From assembly GCA_035546775.1 (NCBI GenBank), contig DASZWD010000044.1:1-64000 (forward strand): a stretch of DNA of 64,000 nucleotides. The letters are read 5' to 3'. The position numbers were made by a program, and so were the translations under genes. Numbering within the stretch: position 1 is the stretch's first letter; each line of letters starts with the position of its first letter. Of the stretch, positions 25,942 through 35,097 are shown piece after piece. The DNA is from Acidimicrobiales bacterium. Its GTDB lineage: Bacteria; Actinomycetota; Acidimicrobiia; Acidimicrobiales; JACCXE01. Below the pieces are notes generated by a model that saw only the letters and a program-made list of their open reading frames with translations, did not search any database and had not been told where the DNA came from.

Positions 25942-26961
25942 TCAGTCTCCGGGCAAGTTGTCGGAGCGGCGGACCGGGAAGAAGTGGTGGTGGTACGCCC
26001 CGGTGCACTCGTAGATGGCGGTACCGACGCGACCGTCGCTTGTCTCGACGCTGACCTCGCTCAGCCCGCCGCCGACGGGGCCGTAGCGCTGCGCCCACCG
26101 GCCCGCCGTCGTGTCGATCGCGACCTTCTGCCCGTCCTCGAAGGCGAAGTCGACGTGGCCGGCGATGCCGGTGACCTGTTCGCCGTCGCGTTCATACGAG
26201 ACGGCGTTGCCTGATTCGTCGATCCAGTCGAGGTCGTAGGAGAAGTCGGTGAGGGGGACGGGCGCGCCCCCGTCGGCCGGGCAAAAGGCGCCGTCGCGGA
26301 ACACGAGCGAGCCGTCGGGCATCTCCCAGTTCCACACGCCGATCATCCCGTCGGGCAACTGGATCGCCAGCCACATCCACATCGGGCAGCGGGCGTGATC
26401 GCGGATACCCCACGAATGGTCGCGCTGGCCCCACCAGTTCTTGAGTTCGATGTCGCGGCCCTGGTGGCGCACGGTCCCGTTGAACCACCCGCTCTGGATC
26501 ATGTGGCTCTGGTCCCAGATGGTTTCGTCGCGGTACTTCATCGTGCCGCGGCGCAAGGCGTAGTGCGGCGTGCGGGCGCTGAACGTGAGGTCGAGGGCGA
26601 CGGGCGCGGCGGGGTCCTCGTCGACGTGGAGTTGCACGGTCTTGAACGGCTCGACGATGTCGATCTTGACCGGCCCGGCCACCAGCGCGTGGGGGTCGTC
26701 GCCGAGGTGGCGGACGTGGCGGCCCCACGTGTGGGCGTCGCCGATGCGGCCGAGTTGCAGCGCGTCCATCTCGCCCCGCGTCGGGAACGACGCCAGCGTC
26801 AGGATGACCACGTCGTCGAGTCGCTCGGGGTTGTGCACGATGAAGAACAGCGATTCGCGCCAGTGCGGATGATCCGTGAACGGCGTCGGGAACGGCTCGG
26901 GGATCTGGTGGCACAGGCCCTCGTCGAGAGCAGTGAGCTTGGGGCGAGGGATTTCGGTCAC
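25942..26961 (-). CDS. AttH/CrtC-like (hydroxyneurosporene synthase-type) protein
   Basis: A 339-residue protein, probably a double lipocalin-like beta-barrel of the AttH/CrtC group: HPHWRESLFFIVHNPE, FKTVQLHVDED, DQSHMIQSGWFNGTV, NWWGQRDHSWGIRDH and WNWEMPDGSLVFRDG are typical. Members hydrate carotenoids or act on terpenoid and steroid-like substrates. No signal peptide is seen. The GTG start overlaps the stop of the upstream MFS gene as GTGA, so the transporter may import its substrate. Confidence 0.75.
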   Translation of the reverse strand: MTEIPRPKLTALDEGLCHQIPEPFPTPFTDHPHWRESLFFIVHNPERLDDVVILTLASFPTRGEMDALQLGRIGDAHTWGRHVRHLGDDPHALVAGPVKIDIVEPFKTVQLHVDEDPAAPVALDLTFSARTPHYALRRGTMKYRDETIWDQSHMIQSGWFNGTVRHQGRDIELKNWWGQRDHSWGIRDHARCPMWMWLAIQLPDGMIGVWNWEMPDGSLVFRDGAFCPADGGAPVPLTDFSYDLDWIDESGNAVSYERDGEQVTGIAGHVDFAFEDGQKVAIDTTAGRWAQRYGPVGGGLSEVSVETSDGRVGTAIYECTGAYHHHFFPVRRSDNLPGD

Positions 26962-28346
26962 TTGTCGCTTTCTTCGTCGATCTCGAGCACAACGGCCGGC
27001 GTCACATGGTCGTCTACCACGACGACGTGCGCCGCTTCGTACTCGGCGCGGGCGGCTTCGGCCTCGGCGTGCGACTTCAGCATCGCCGCCTGTACGTCGC
27101 CCTCGACGTACTTGTGGGCGCTGTAGGCCACCATGCCGCCGACGAAGAACCACGGCGCGAGCACGCCGACACCCCAGCGCAAGCCGTGGGCGTCGGCGAT
27201 CTTCGCCAGACCGAGCCCGTAGAACACCACGACGCCGAGCACGAGGAAGATGGCACCGAAGCTGAACGCCAGGCTGCGTTCGCGGGCGGGGCTCACCAAC
27301 GCCTGGATGGCGGCGAGGGGCGCGGAGAACATGCCGATGATGTAGTTGGTCGCCATGGCGAACGCGAGCGACAGCGGGAGCCACGGCGACGCGGCGAACA
27401 GGGCCACACCTCCGCCGATGGCCGCCAGCACGATGCCGATGCGCTTGACGGGCACGCCCATTCCCTGGGCGAACCAGCCGGCGGTGCGCTTGCCGCCCTC
27501 TTGAATGCCAAGGTACGCGAACACCGCGGACACCGACCCGAGCGCCCCGCGCTCCATGACGCTCAGGTGGTACACCTTCTCGAAGTAGAGGGCGATATAG
27601 CCCACGAGCGGGATGATCCCGGCGCCGATGAAGACGGCGGCGACGAACGAGCGGCGCAGTGTCTTGACGCCCCACAGCACCTTGGCCGCTTCCCAGAACT
27701 TGGGCGGTAGCGCGAACTCGCGCAGTTCACCGCCGCCCACGTCCGTCGCGCCCCGCACCGGTTCGTCGAGGCGCGTGGCGATGATCGTGACGATGAGGAC
27801 GGGGATGAACAGCAAGAAGAACGCGGCGCGCCAGCCGAACTGCCACGCGATCAGTCCGGCGACCGCGGGGGCGATGACAGCGGCCACCTGCACGGCGTTG
27901 GCGTGATTGGCGTACACCGTCGGACGGGCGTCAGGCGTGTAGTAGTCGGCCAGCAGCGAGTTGTGCACCGGCACGTTGGCCAGCAGGCCCACGCCGTTGC
28001 CGAAACGGGCGAAGGTCAACAGCGCGACGGTGCCGGCGATACCCGTCCCGAAACTGAAGATGCCGGCGACGATGCCCGAGTACACGACGAGGCGCGTGCG
28101 GTTGACGCGGTCGCCGAGGTAGCCGACGGGCACCGCGAGCAGCACGGTCACCGACACGTTGATGATGATCAGCTTGGTGAAGTCGTCGACCGAGAGGTGA
28201 AACGCATGGCGGATCTCGGGGGCCAGCGTGCCGAACGCGGAGGTGTCGAACTCGTCGAAGAAGTACAGCGCCGAGAGCACGACCAGCGGGAAGATGAGTT
28301 GACCCTTGGTGTCGCTTTCGAATTTGCGGCGTAGGTACGACAGCAT
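26958..28346 (-). CDS. Major facilitator superfamily transporter
   Basis: A 462-residue transporter with about 12 helices. PVGYLGDRVNRTRLVV in the loop after helix 2 is the MFS signature. Other helices include VALLTFARFGNGVGLL and ANHANAVQVAAVIAPAVAGLI. A long charged C-terminal tail follows the last helix. It resembles sugar-phosphate/anion symporter-like members, but the substrate is unknown. The ATG has a CGGGGGGA ribosome-binding site. It is divergent from the exported protein gene and coupled to the AttH/CrtC-like gene. Confidence 0.88.
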   Translation of the reverse strand: MLSYLRRKFESDTKGQLIFPLVVLSALYFFDEFDTSAFGTLAPEIRHAFHLSVDDFTKLIIINVSVTVLLAVPVGYLGDRVNRTRLVVYSGIVAGIFSFGTGIAGTVALLTFARFGNGVGLLANVPVHNSLLADYYTPDARPTVYANHANAVQVAAVIAPAVAGLIAWQFGWRAAFFLLFIPVLIVTIIATRLDEPVRGATDVGGGELREFALPPKFWEAAKVLWGVKTLRRSFVAAVFIGAGIIPLVGYIALYFEKVYHLSVMERGALGSVSAVFAYLGIQEGGKRTAGWFAQGMGVPVKRIGIVLAAIGGGVALFAASPWLPLSLAFAMATNYIIGMFSAPLAAIQALVSPARERSLAFSFGAIFLVLGVVVFYGLGLAKIADAHGLRWGVGVLAPWFFVGGMVAYSAHKYVEGDVQAAMLKSHAEAEAARAEYEAAHVVVVDDHVTPAVVLEIDEESDK

Positions 28347-28418
28347 TTCAAATCCCCCCGGTATCTGAAACGCTCAACCTAGCGCTAACGTTCGTCTGGA
28401 AACGGGGGGACCGACAAG

Positions 28419-29747
28419 GTGCGACGAGTGCGAGCAGTCGCAGTCGGCTGGGGGATTGCACTCACCGCCGGCGCGGTGGGAATGACACTGGGGCCCATCA
28501 CGGGAGCCGGCGCGTCCGCGGCCACGAGCGAACCGAGCTTCGGTCATTCGTTCGCCCAGACGCTCCAGCTCGACCCGCGCACGGCCGGGTTGTCCTACGC
28601 CGTCACCTTCGGCGCCGCCCTGGCCGACCACACCAACAACGTCGCCCGCGCCCAGGCGCAGATGGTGAACTTCGGCGTCATCGGCACCGCGGCCACCACG
28701 GCGTCGTGCCCCAACTCCGAACCGCCGATCGACCCGAAGTACCTGCCGAAGCCAACGCGTGTCGACTCGCGCGAGCCCGGCGCCGAGGACGGCAAGACCA
28801 CCAAGAACGGACCATTCGAGGAAGACGCCCGGGCGTCGTCGCGGCCATTCGCCGACGCGGCCTCGACCATCGCGCCGCTCGACCTCGCCGGCGTGATCAC
28901 CTTCGCCAACTCGAAGGCGGAGTCGACCAGCGGCGTCGACACCGCGGGCCGGACCATCGCTACCGGGCAGGTCGACGTCGGTTCGGTCTCGCTGGTCAAC
29001 GGCCTGGTGAAGTTGGAGGGCTTGCACTGGCGGTCGGCGTCCGAGCCGGGCAAGGCCGACCCGTCATCGAAGTTCTGGATCGACCGCGTCGCCATCGCGG
29101 GCGTCCCCGTGCCGCAGTCCGACGCCTTCGCCACGCTCGACCGCGTTAACACGGCACTCGCCCCGCTCGGTCTGGTGGTCTCGCTGCCGAAGATCCACAC
29201 CGACAACGACACCACCTTCGTGGACCCGCTGCGCATCGGGATCGTGCCGAGCGCGACGCGCGACCAACTGGCGCGGCCGGTCATCAACGGCGCGCAGCCG
29301 GTGCGCCAGGCGGTGTTTCAATACCTGCTCGACCACACGCCGTGTGCGTACTCGCCGGCGTCGATCATCCTCGTCGCCGACGTGCTCACGCTGGCGGCCA
29401 CCGGCGGCGGCTCGATGAACGTCAACATCGGCGGCACGCAGGCGCAGACGAAGGACCTGCCGCCCGTCACCGGCTTCGACTTCGCCGCCGGCGCGGCGCC
29501 GAGGACGAACGTGAGCGCGGCCGACATTGCGACCACGCCGCCGCCCGCCGAGTTCGTGTCGCCGCCGGCGTTGTACCTCGGTGATGCCCCGAAGGAGCCG
29601 CCGGGCCGGACGCGGGCCGCGCTGCCGGCGGTGCGCACCAAGCCGGCCGACAACGCCTGGTGGGTCGCGCTCGCCGTTATCGGGCTCGGTGCGGTGCTGG
29701 TCGAGGGTGAGTTGCGGCTGCGCCGCCGGCGCGAGGTCGCGTCGTGA
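28419..29747 (+). CDS. Exported protein with C-terminal membrane anchor
   Basis: A 442-residue protein I do not recognise. A signal peptide (cleavage near GAGASAATS) is followed by a secreted body with a central DVGSVSLVNGLVKLEGLHW segment, a proline-rich stretch after residue 360, one helix (WWVALAVIGLGAVLVEG) and an RLRRRRE stop-transfer tail. The secreted part is thus anchored at its C-terminus. Its TGA overlaps the GTG of the SBP gene as GTGA, so it is the first gene of the ABC operon and probably a partner of that transporter. The GTG follows a CGGGGGGA site. Confidence 0.75.
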   Translation: MRRVRAVAVGWGIALTAGAVGMTLGPITGAGASAATSEPSFGHSFAQTLQLDPRTAGLSYAVTFGAALADHTNNVARAQAQMVNFGVIGTAATTASCPNSEPPIDPKYLPKPTRVDSREPGAEDGKTTKNGPFEEDARASSRPFADAASTIAPLDLAGVITFANSKAESTSGVDTAGRTIATGQVDVGSVSLVNGLVKLEGLHWRSASEPGKADPSSKFWIDRVAIAGVPVPQSDAFATLDRVNTALAPLGLVVSLPKIHTDNDTTFVDPLRIGIVPSATRDQLARPVINGAQPVRQAVFQYLLDHTPCAYSPASIILVADVLTLAATGGGSMNVNIGGTQAQTKDLPPVTGFDFAAGAAPRTNVSAADIATTPPPAEFVSPPALYLGDAPKEPPGRTRAALPAVRTKPADNAWWVALAVIGLGAVLVEGELRLRRRREVAS

Positions 29748-31357
29748 CTGCGCCGCGCTCGCCGCGGCCCACGAGCATCCTGCGCGGCTACGGGCCGTTC
29801 TTCATGCTGGCGATGCTCGTGCTGATGATGGCGGTGTTCGTGCCCTCAAAGGTCCAGTCGGTACGCGACCAGTCGCTGTCGGCCGACCAGGCGCCCGGAG
29901 ACACCGGCAGCGACGTGACGGCGCCGGGCGAAACTGCCACCACCGTCGCCGGCGCCACCGGCAACGTCGCCGCCAAGGCGACGCCGCCGCGCACCAACCC
30001 GTGCACCGACCGTGCGCAGCAGATTCCGGGCGATCCGTACTCACCCCCGTGCGCCACCTTCAGCGGGAGCAACGGCGGCGCCACGACGCGAGGTGTCACC
30101 GGGACCGAGGTCCACCTTGCCATCCGGCAGACGTCGGACGCGTCGCTCGACGACGCCATCGCCGAAGTCGTCGGTACCGACATCGCCGACACACCCGACG
30201 ACGTGAAGCGCACCCTCGACGTCCTCGCCGAGTACTTCAACAAGCACTTCCAGTTCTACGGACGCCACATCGTCCTCGACTACTTCCAAGGCCAGGGTTC
30301 GCTCGCCGCCGAACTGCTCGGCAACGGTCGTGACAAGGCCGAAGTCGACGCCACCCGGGTCGCTACCGAACTCAAGTCGTTCGCCGATCTCACCGCACTG
30401 ACCGAGCCCTACGCCGACGCGCTGGCGCGCCAGAAGGTCATGAACTTCGGATCGCTCCTGATGTCGCGCGAGTGGTACACGCAGCGGCGGCCGTATTCGT
30501 GGAGCCCGCTGCCCGACTGCTCGACGGTGGTCGAGGACGCCACCGAGTACGTCCTCAAGCGCCTGTCGGGTGGCAACGCCGACCTCGCCGGCGGCGACAT
30601 CAAAGGCAAGCCGCGGCGCATCACGATTATCGCCCCGGAGAACGCCTGGTACCAGGAGTGTGTCAAGGCGGCCGAAAAGGTCTTCGCCGCCGCCGGTCAC
30701 CCTCTCGAGGTCGATCCGATCGCGTACCAGCTCGACATCTCGACGTTCTCCAACCAGGCCACGAACATCGTGGCCAAGCTGCGCAGTGAGAACGTCACGA
30801 CGATCCTGTGCGGTTGCGATCCGATCTTTCCGATCTTCCTCTCAGGTGACGCATCGCGCGACAACTACTTCCCCGAGTTCGTGTCGGGGTACGAACTCGA
30901 CATCGTCGGTCAGCTGTGGGACGCCGAGTTCACGAAGCACTCGTTCGGTATCAGCCCGCTCGGACCGAACGTGAGCCAGCCGCCGTACTCGACCATCGGG
31001 TACGCGGCGTACAAGTCGCTGCGCAGCGACGAGCCGGCGCACTCCGTCGACTCGCTGTACTACCAGATGTACCTCTTCGCCATCGGCGTGCAGCTGGCTG
31101 GGCCGAACTTGACGCCGGCCACGTTCGAGAAGGGCATGTTCACCTACGGCGATCACCTTGGGCCCGCGGGTTTGTGGAACTTCGGGCCCGGTGACTACAC
31201 GCCGATGGACGACTTCCACGAGATCTACTGGGACCCGAACAAGATCTCGCCCTACAACTCCAAACCTGGTGCCTGGGCTGATCCGGAGCCGGGGAAGCGC
31301 TACCGCCACGGCGCGAATCAGATGACGCCCGGCCCGCCCAAGATCCCGCAGAGCTGA
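29744..31357 (+). CDS. Membrane-tethered branched-chain-type ABC substrate-binding protein
   Basis: A 537-residue periplasmic-binding-fold type I protein. Residues 15-36 are an uncleaved hydrophobic helix (GPFFMLAMLVLMMAVF) and no lipobox is seen, so it is tethered by a helix. A linker with paired cysteines (NPC and PPC) precedes NGGATTRGVTGTEV, where the folded domain starts. ITIIAPENAWYQECVKAAEK and the C-terminal YYQMYLFAIGVQLAGPNLTP helix match Leu/Ile/Val-binding-type domains. The ligand is unknown. It lies directly before the fused ABC transporter. Confidence 0.87.
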   Translation: MTAPRSPRPTSILRGYGPFFMLAMLVLMMAVFVPSKVQSVRDQSLSADQAPGDTGSDVTAPGETATTVAGATGNVAAKATPPRTNPCTDRAQQIPGDPYSPPCATFSGSNGGATTRGVTGTEVHLAIRQTSDASLDDAIAEVVGTDIADTPDDVKRTLDVLAEYFNKHFQFYGRHIVLDYFQGQGSLAAELLGNGRDKAEVDATRVATELKSFADLTALTEPYADALARQKVMNFGSLLMSREWYTQRRPYSWSPLPDCSTVVEDATEYVLKRLSGGNADLAGGDIKGKPRRITIIAPENAWYQECVKAAEKVFAAAGHPLEVDPIAYQLDISTFSNQATNIVAKLRSENVTTILCGCDPIFPIFLSGDASRDNYFPEFVSGYELDIVGQLWDAEFTKHSFGISPLGPNVSQPPYSTIGYAAYKSLRSDEPAHSVDSLYYQMYLFAIGVQLAGPNLTPATFEKGMFTYGDHLGPAGLWNFGPGDYTPMDDFHEIYWDPNKISPYNSKPGAWADPEPGKRYRHGANQMTPGPPKIPQS

Positions 31358-31359
31358 CG

Positions 31360-34300
31360 GTGACGGGCGCGACGTCGCGACGCGGCCGGCTCGTCGCCGC
31401 GGTGCCGGTGCTGTACGCGCTGGCGTACGCACTCCCCGGAACGGGACCAAAGCTGGCGCGCACGGCGCCGCCGGCGGTGGTCGCCATCGGGGTGATCTTC
31501 GGGACCGTCACCGCCCTCGGCGCCATGGCGCTGATCCTGACGTATCGCAGCAACCGCTTCGTCAACTTCGCCTTCGGCTCCATGGGCAGCCTCGTCGGTG
31601 TACTGGCCATCGGGATGTACCGCCAGCACCACGTGCCGTTCTTCGTCGTGCTCCCGGTCGGCGTGGCGCTCGGCGCGGTGATGGGCGGCGCCGTCGAATA
31701 CGTCGTGCTGCGCCGATTCCGCAACTCGTCGCGCCTCGTCCTCACCGTCGCGTCGATCGGATTGACCCAGGTGCTCGGCGGCTTCGAGATCATCGGGTCG
31801 CGCGCCATCAACTTCGTCTCGGTGACCGGCGCCTTCAAGGTGCCCCTCGGGCTGTCGATCGACCTCGGCGTCAAGACGCTGGGCGGCGACGAGATGCTCA
31901 TCGTGATCGTGGCGCCCTTCGTGCTCGTCGGGCTGCTGTGGTTCCTGGCGCGCACCGATGTCGGCGTCGCAGTGCGCGCCGCGGCCGAGAACGAAAGCCG
32001 CGCCCTGCTACTTGGGGTCCCCGTGCGCCGCAACACGACGATCGTGTGGGTCCTCGTCGGTGGTCTCGCCACGCTGACGTTCATCCTCAAGGCGCCGTTC
32101 TCGGGGGTGACGCCCGGCGTGGCGAGCAACGGCCCGCAGGTGTTGCTGCCGGCGCTCGCCGCCGCGGTGGTCGCCCGCATGGACTCGTTGCCCACCGCCC
32201 TCGTCGCCGGCATCGGCCTCGGCATCCTCGAACAGGTCGTGCGCTGGAACTCGACGGGATCGCCGTCGGTCATCAACGTCGTGTTCCTCGTCGTCATCGT
32301 CGGCGCACTCGTACTCCAGCGCAACGCCTTCTCGCGGGCGACCGAGGGCGGCGAGGCGGCGTGGTCGGCGACGGGCCTCATCCGCCCGATCCCCGACGCG
32401 CTGCGCCGGCTGCCCGAGGTTCGCGTCGCCCGGGTGGCGTTGATCGTGGTGGCGGGTGCGGGACTCGTGTTCGTGCCCAAGCTGTGGTCGCCGAGCACGC
32501 AGCTGCTGGCGGCCTTCGCCATCGTGTGGGCCATCGTCGGCGTGTCGCTCGTGATGCTCACGGGCTGGGGCGGCAACATCAGTCTCGGCCAGTTCGGCGT
32601 CGTGGGCGCCGGCGCCATGGTGGCGGGCAACCTCATCGCTCGCAACAACATGGACCTGCTGTTCGTGCTGATCCTGTCGGGGTTGACCGGCGCCGTCGTG
32701 GCGCTGGTGATCGGACTGCCGGCGCTGCGCATACGCGGTCTGTTCCTGGCGGTGACCACGATCGCTTTCGCCGTCGCCCTCGACGGCTACTTCCTCAACC
32801 TCAACAACTTCCCGCAGTGGATTCCTTCGCAGGTACCCCGGCCCCTGCTCTTCGGCCGCTTCGACCTCGAGAACCAGTACACGATGTACTTGCTGTGCGT
32901 CGCCGTCCTCGGCGTGTGGCTCGTGGTGGCGGCCAACCTGCGCCGGGCGCGCACCGGCCGCAGCCTCATCGCCACACGCGACAACGAGCGCGCCGCGTCG
33001 GCGGCGTCGTTGTCGGTCGTTCGCCTGAAGCTGAGCGGCTTCATGCTCGCCGGCGCGGTTGCCGGCGTCGCCGGGGCGCTGCACGTGCAGCTGCTGCATA
33101 GCCTCAGCCCCGGCAGTTACCCGGTGACCGACAGCATCACCGTGTTCTCGACCACCGTGATCGGCGGCTTGGGCTCGCTCACGGGTGCGGTGACCGGCGT
33201 GCTGCTGTTCCGGTGGATCGAGTCGATTCAGGCGCTGGGGCAGCTGCGCCTCGTCGTCACCGGTGCCGGTCTGCTGTTCGTCCTCCTGGCCTTACCCGGA
33301 GGCATCGGCCAAGTCCTCGTCGCCGTGCGTGATCGCGCCCTGCGGGCGGTAGCGGCGCGCCGCGGGCTCGACGTGCCGGAGTTCGGCAACGCGCGCCTCG
33401 ACGAGTCGTCCGCGCTGGCCGACACGCCGGTGCCGGCCGAGCCGACGCGTGCCGCGCGGCCGATCGTCGACCCGATCCTCGCATGCACCGGGCTCGACCT
33501 CGCCTACGGGCAGCGCCAAATCGTGTTCGACCTCGACTTCGCCGTCGGCCGCGGCGAGATGGTGGCGCTGCTCGGTACCAACGGTGCGGGCAAGTCGACG
33601 CTGCTCAAGGGGATCTCCGGTCTCCTGCCGCCGACAGGCGGGAGCGTGCACTACGACGGCGACGCGATTACGGGCGAGGCCGCGGATCGCACGACGAGGC
33701 GGGGCGTGTCGCTGATGCTCGGCGGCGCGTCCGTGTTCCCGACGCTCACCGTGGCCGACAACCTGCGCATGGCGACATGGCTGTTCCGCAAAGACGTGGC
33801 GCGCGTCGACGCCGCGCTGGCCGAGGCGTACGCGCTGTTCCCGGTTTTGGGGGAGCGCAAGCGGCAACTCGCCGGCGACTTGTCCGGCGGCGAGCAACAG
33901 ATGCTGGCGCTCGCCGGCGCGCTCATGGGCCGGCCGCAACTGCTGATGATCGACGAACTCTCGCTCGGTCTCGCCCCAACGGTGGTCGCCGAGTTGCTCG
34001 ACGTGGTGCGCGCCGTCCACGCCCGCGGCGTGACGGTCGTCATCGTCGAGCAGTCAGTCAACGTTGCCTTGGAGTTAGCCGAGCGCGCGGTGTTCATGGA
34101 GCGCGGCCAGATTCGTTTCGAGGGCAAGACGCGCGACCTGCTCGCTCGCCCTGACCTGTTGCGCTCGGTGTTCATCGCCGGCACCGCCGAGGTACCAGCT
34201 CGCACACGCGCGTCGGCGGCAACGTCCGCGGACGCCTCGGCACCGGCGCTCGAAGTCCGCGGCGTGGCCAAGCGCTACGGCGGCATCACGGCCGTCGACG

Positions 34301-35097
34301 ACGTGGACTTCGTCGTGCAGCCCGGCGAGATCGTGGGCGTCATCGGCCACAACGGTGCGGGGAAGACGACGCTGATGGACTGCATCTCGGGCTTCACCCC
34401 GCTCGACGGGGGCACCATCCGCGTGGGGGGCGTCGAGGTGAACGAGACCGGGCCGCGCCAGCGCGCCGGGCTCGGGCTCGGGCGCTCGTTCCAAGAGGCC
34501 CGCCTGTTCCCGACGCTGACGGTGGCCGAGACCCTCGCCGTCGCCTGCGAGCGTCACGTGCGGTCGCGCAGCATTCTCGCCGACGCGCTGCAACTGCCGG
34601 CCGCCGTCGAGGCGCAGGTCGACGTGCACGCCACCGTCGAAGAACTCGTCGCCACGATGGGCCTGGCGCCCTACCGCGGCAAGCTCATCGGCGAGTTGTC
34701 GACCGGTACCCGCCGCGTTGTCGACCTCGCCTGCATTCTCGCCCAGCAGCCAGCCGTGGTCCTGCTCGACGAGCCGTCGAGTGGGGTGGCCCAGCGCGAA
34801 ACCGAGGCGCTCGTCGGACTGCTCGAACGCGTGCGCGCCGAGACGGGCTGCGCCATGGTGATCATCGAACACGACATGCCGCTGCTGCGCGCCGTGTGCG
34901 ACCGCATGGTGGCGCTCGAGCTGGGCCGCGTTATCGCCACCGGCACGCCCGAGGAGGTGCTGGCGCACCCGCGGGTGATCGAGTCGTACCTCGGTACGAA
35001 CGCGGCGACGATTTCGCGGTCGGGAGCGCGCCGCAAGCCCGTACGATCCGGCGATGCCAAGCCCAAAGGTCGTGTACCCACCGGCACGACGCGCTGA
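31360..35097 (+). CDS. Four-domain ABC transporter fusion (LivH-LivM-LivF-LivG)
   Basis: A 1245-residue single chain with two permeases and two ATPases. Residues about 35-325 are LivH-like (YRSNRFVNFAFGSMGSLVG), and 365-665 LivM-like (LTGWGGNISLGQFGV, RIRGLFLAVTTIAFA). The first ATPase has Walker A GTNGAGKST (739-747), signature LSGGEQQ (841) and Walker B LLMIDE, as in LivF. The second has GHNGAGKTT (996-1004), signature LSTGTRR (1113) and LLDEPSSG, as in LivG. It starts with GTG just after the SBP stop and overlaps the next gene by 44 nt. Fusion fixes 1:1:1:1 stoichiometry. Substrate unknown. Confidence 0.93.
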   Translation: MTGATSRRGRLVAAVPVLYALAYALPGTGPKLARTAPPAVVAIGVIFGTVTALGAMALILTYRSNRFVNFAFGSMGSLVGVLAIGMYRQHHVPFFVVLPVGVALGAVMGGAVEYVVLRRFRNSSRLVLTVASIGLTQVLGGFEIIGSRAINFVSVTGAFKVPLGLSIDLGVKTLGGDEMLIVIVAPFVLVGLLWFLARTDVGVAVRAAAENESRALLLGVPVRRNTTIVWVLVGGLATLTFILKAPFSGVTPGVASNGPQVLLPALAAAVVARMDSLPTALVAGIGLGILEQVVRWNSTGSPSVINVVFLVVIVGALVLQRNAFSRATEGGEAAWSATGLIRPIPDALRRLPEVRVARVALIVVAGAGLVFVPKLWSPSTQLLAAFAIVWAIVGVSLVMLTGWGGNISLGQFGVVGAGAMVAGNLIARNNMDLLFVLILSGLTGAVVALVIGLPALRIRGLFLAVTTIAFAVALDGYFLNLNNFPQWIPSQVPRPLLFGRFDLENQYTMYLLCVAVLGVWLVVAANLRRARTGRSLIATRDNERAASAASLSVVRLKLSGFMLAGAVAGVAGALHVQLLHSLSPGSYPVTDSITVFSTTVIGGLGSLTGAVTGVLLFRWIESIQALGQLRLVVTGAGLLFVLLALPGGIGQVLVAVRDRALRAVAARRGLDVPEFGNARLDESSALADTPVPAEPTRAARPIVDPILACTGLDLAYGQRQIVFDLDFAVGRGEMVALLGTNGAGKSTLLKGISGLLPPTGGSVHYDGDAITGEAADRTTRRGVSLMLGGASVFPTLTVADNLRMATWLFRKDVARVDAALAEAYALFPVLGERKRQLAGDLSGGEQQMLALAGALMGRPQLLMIDELSLGLAPTVVAELLDVVRAVHARGVTVVIVEQSVNVALELAERAVFMERGQIRFEGKTRDLLARPDLLRSVFIAGTAEVPARTRASAATSADASAPALEVRGVAKRYGGITAVDDVDFVVQPGEIVGVIGHNGAGKTTLMDCISGFTPLDGGTIRVGGVEVNETGPRQRAGLGLGRSFQEARLFPTLTVAETLAVACERHVRSRSILADALQLPAAVEAQVDVHATVEELVATMGLAPYRGKLIGELSTGTRRVVDLACILAQQPAVVLLDEPSSGVAQRETEALVGLLERVRAETGCAMVIIEHDMPLLRAVCDRMVALELGRVIATGTPEEVLAHPRVIESYLGTNAATISRSGARRKPVRSGDAKPKGRVPTGTTR
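35042..35047 (+). promoter_or_regulatory. Putative -10 element (TACGAT), leaderless
   Basis: TACGAT lies 6 nt before the prolyl oligopeptidase ATG, inside the 3' end of the ABC fusion gene, suggesting separate transcription of the peptidase. Confidence 0.4.

Noticed and set aside
28353-28410. Inverted repeat TCCCCCCG...CGGGGGGA between the MFS and exported-protein genes
   Set aside because: Each arm is simply the ribosome-binding site of one of the two divergent genes; an operator role is not needed.
34690-34730. Second ATPase of the ABC fusion as inactive because its signature is LSTGT instead of LSGGQ
   Set aside because: Walker A, Walker B, Q-loop and H-loop look intact, and I believe LSTG-type signatures occur in other actinobacterial LivG-like domains.
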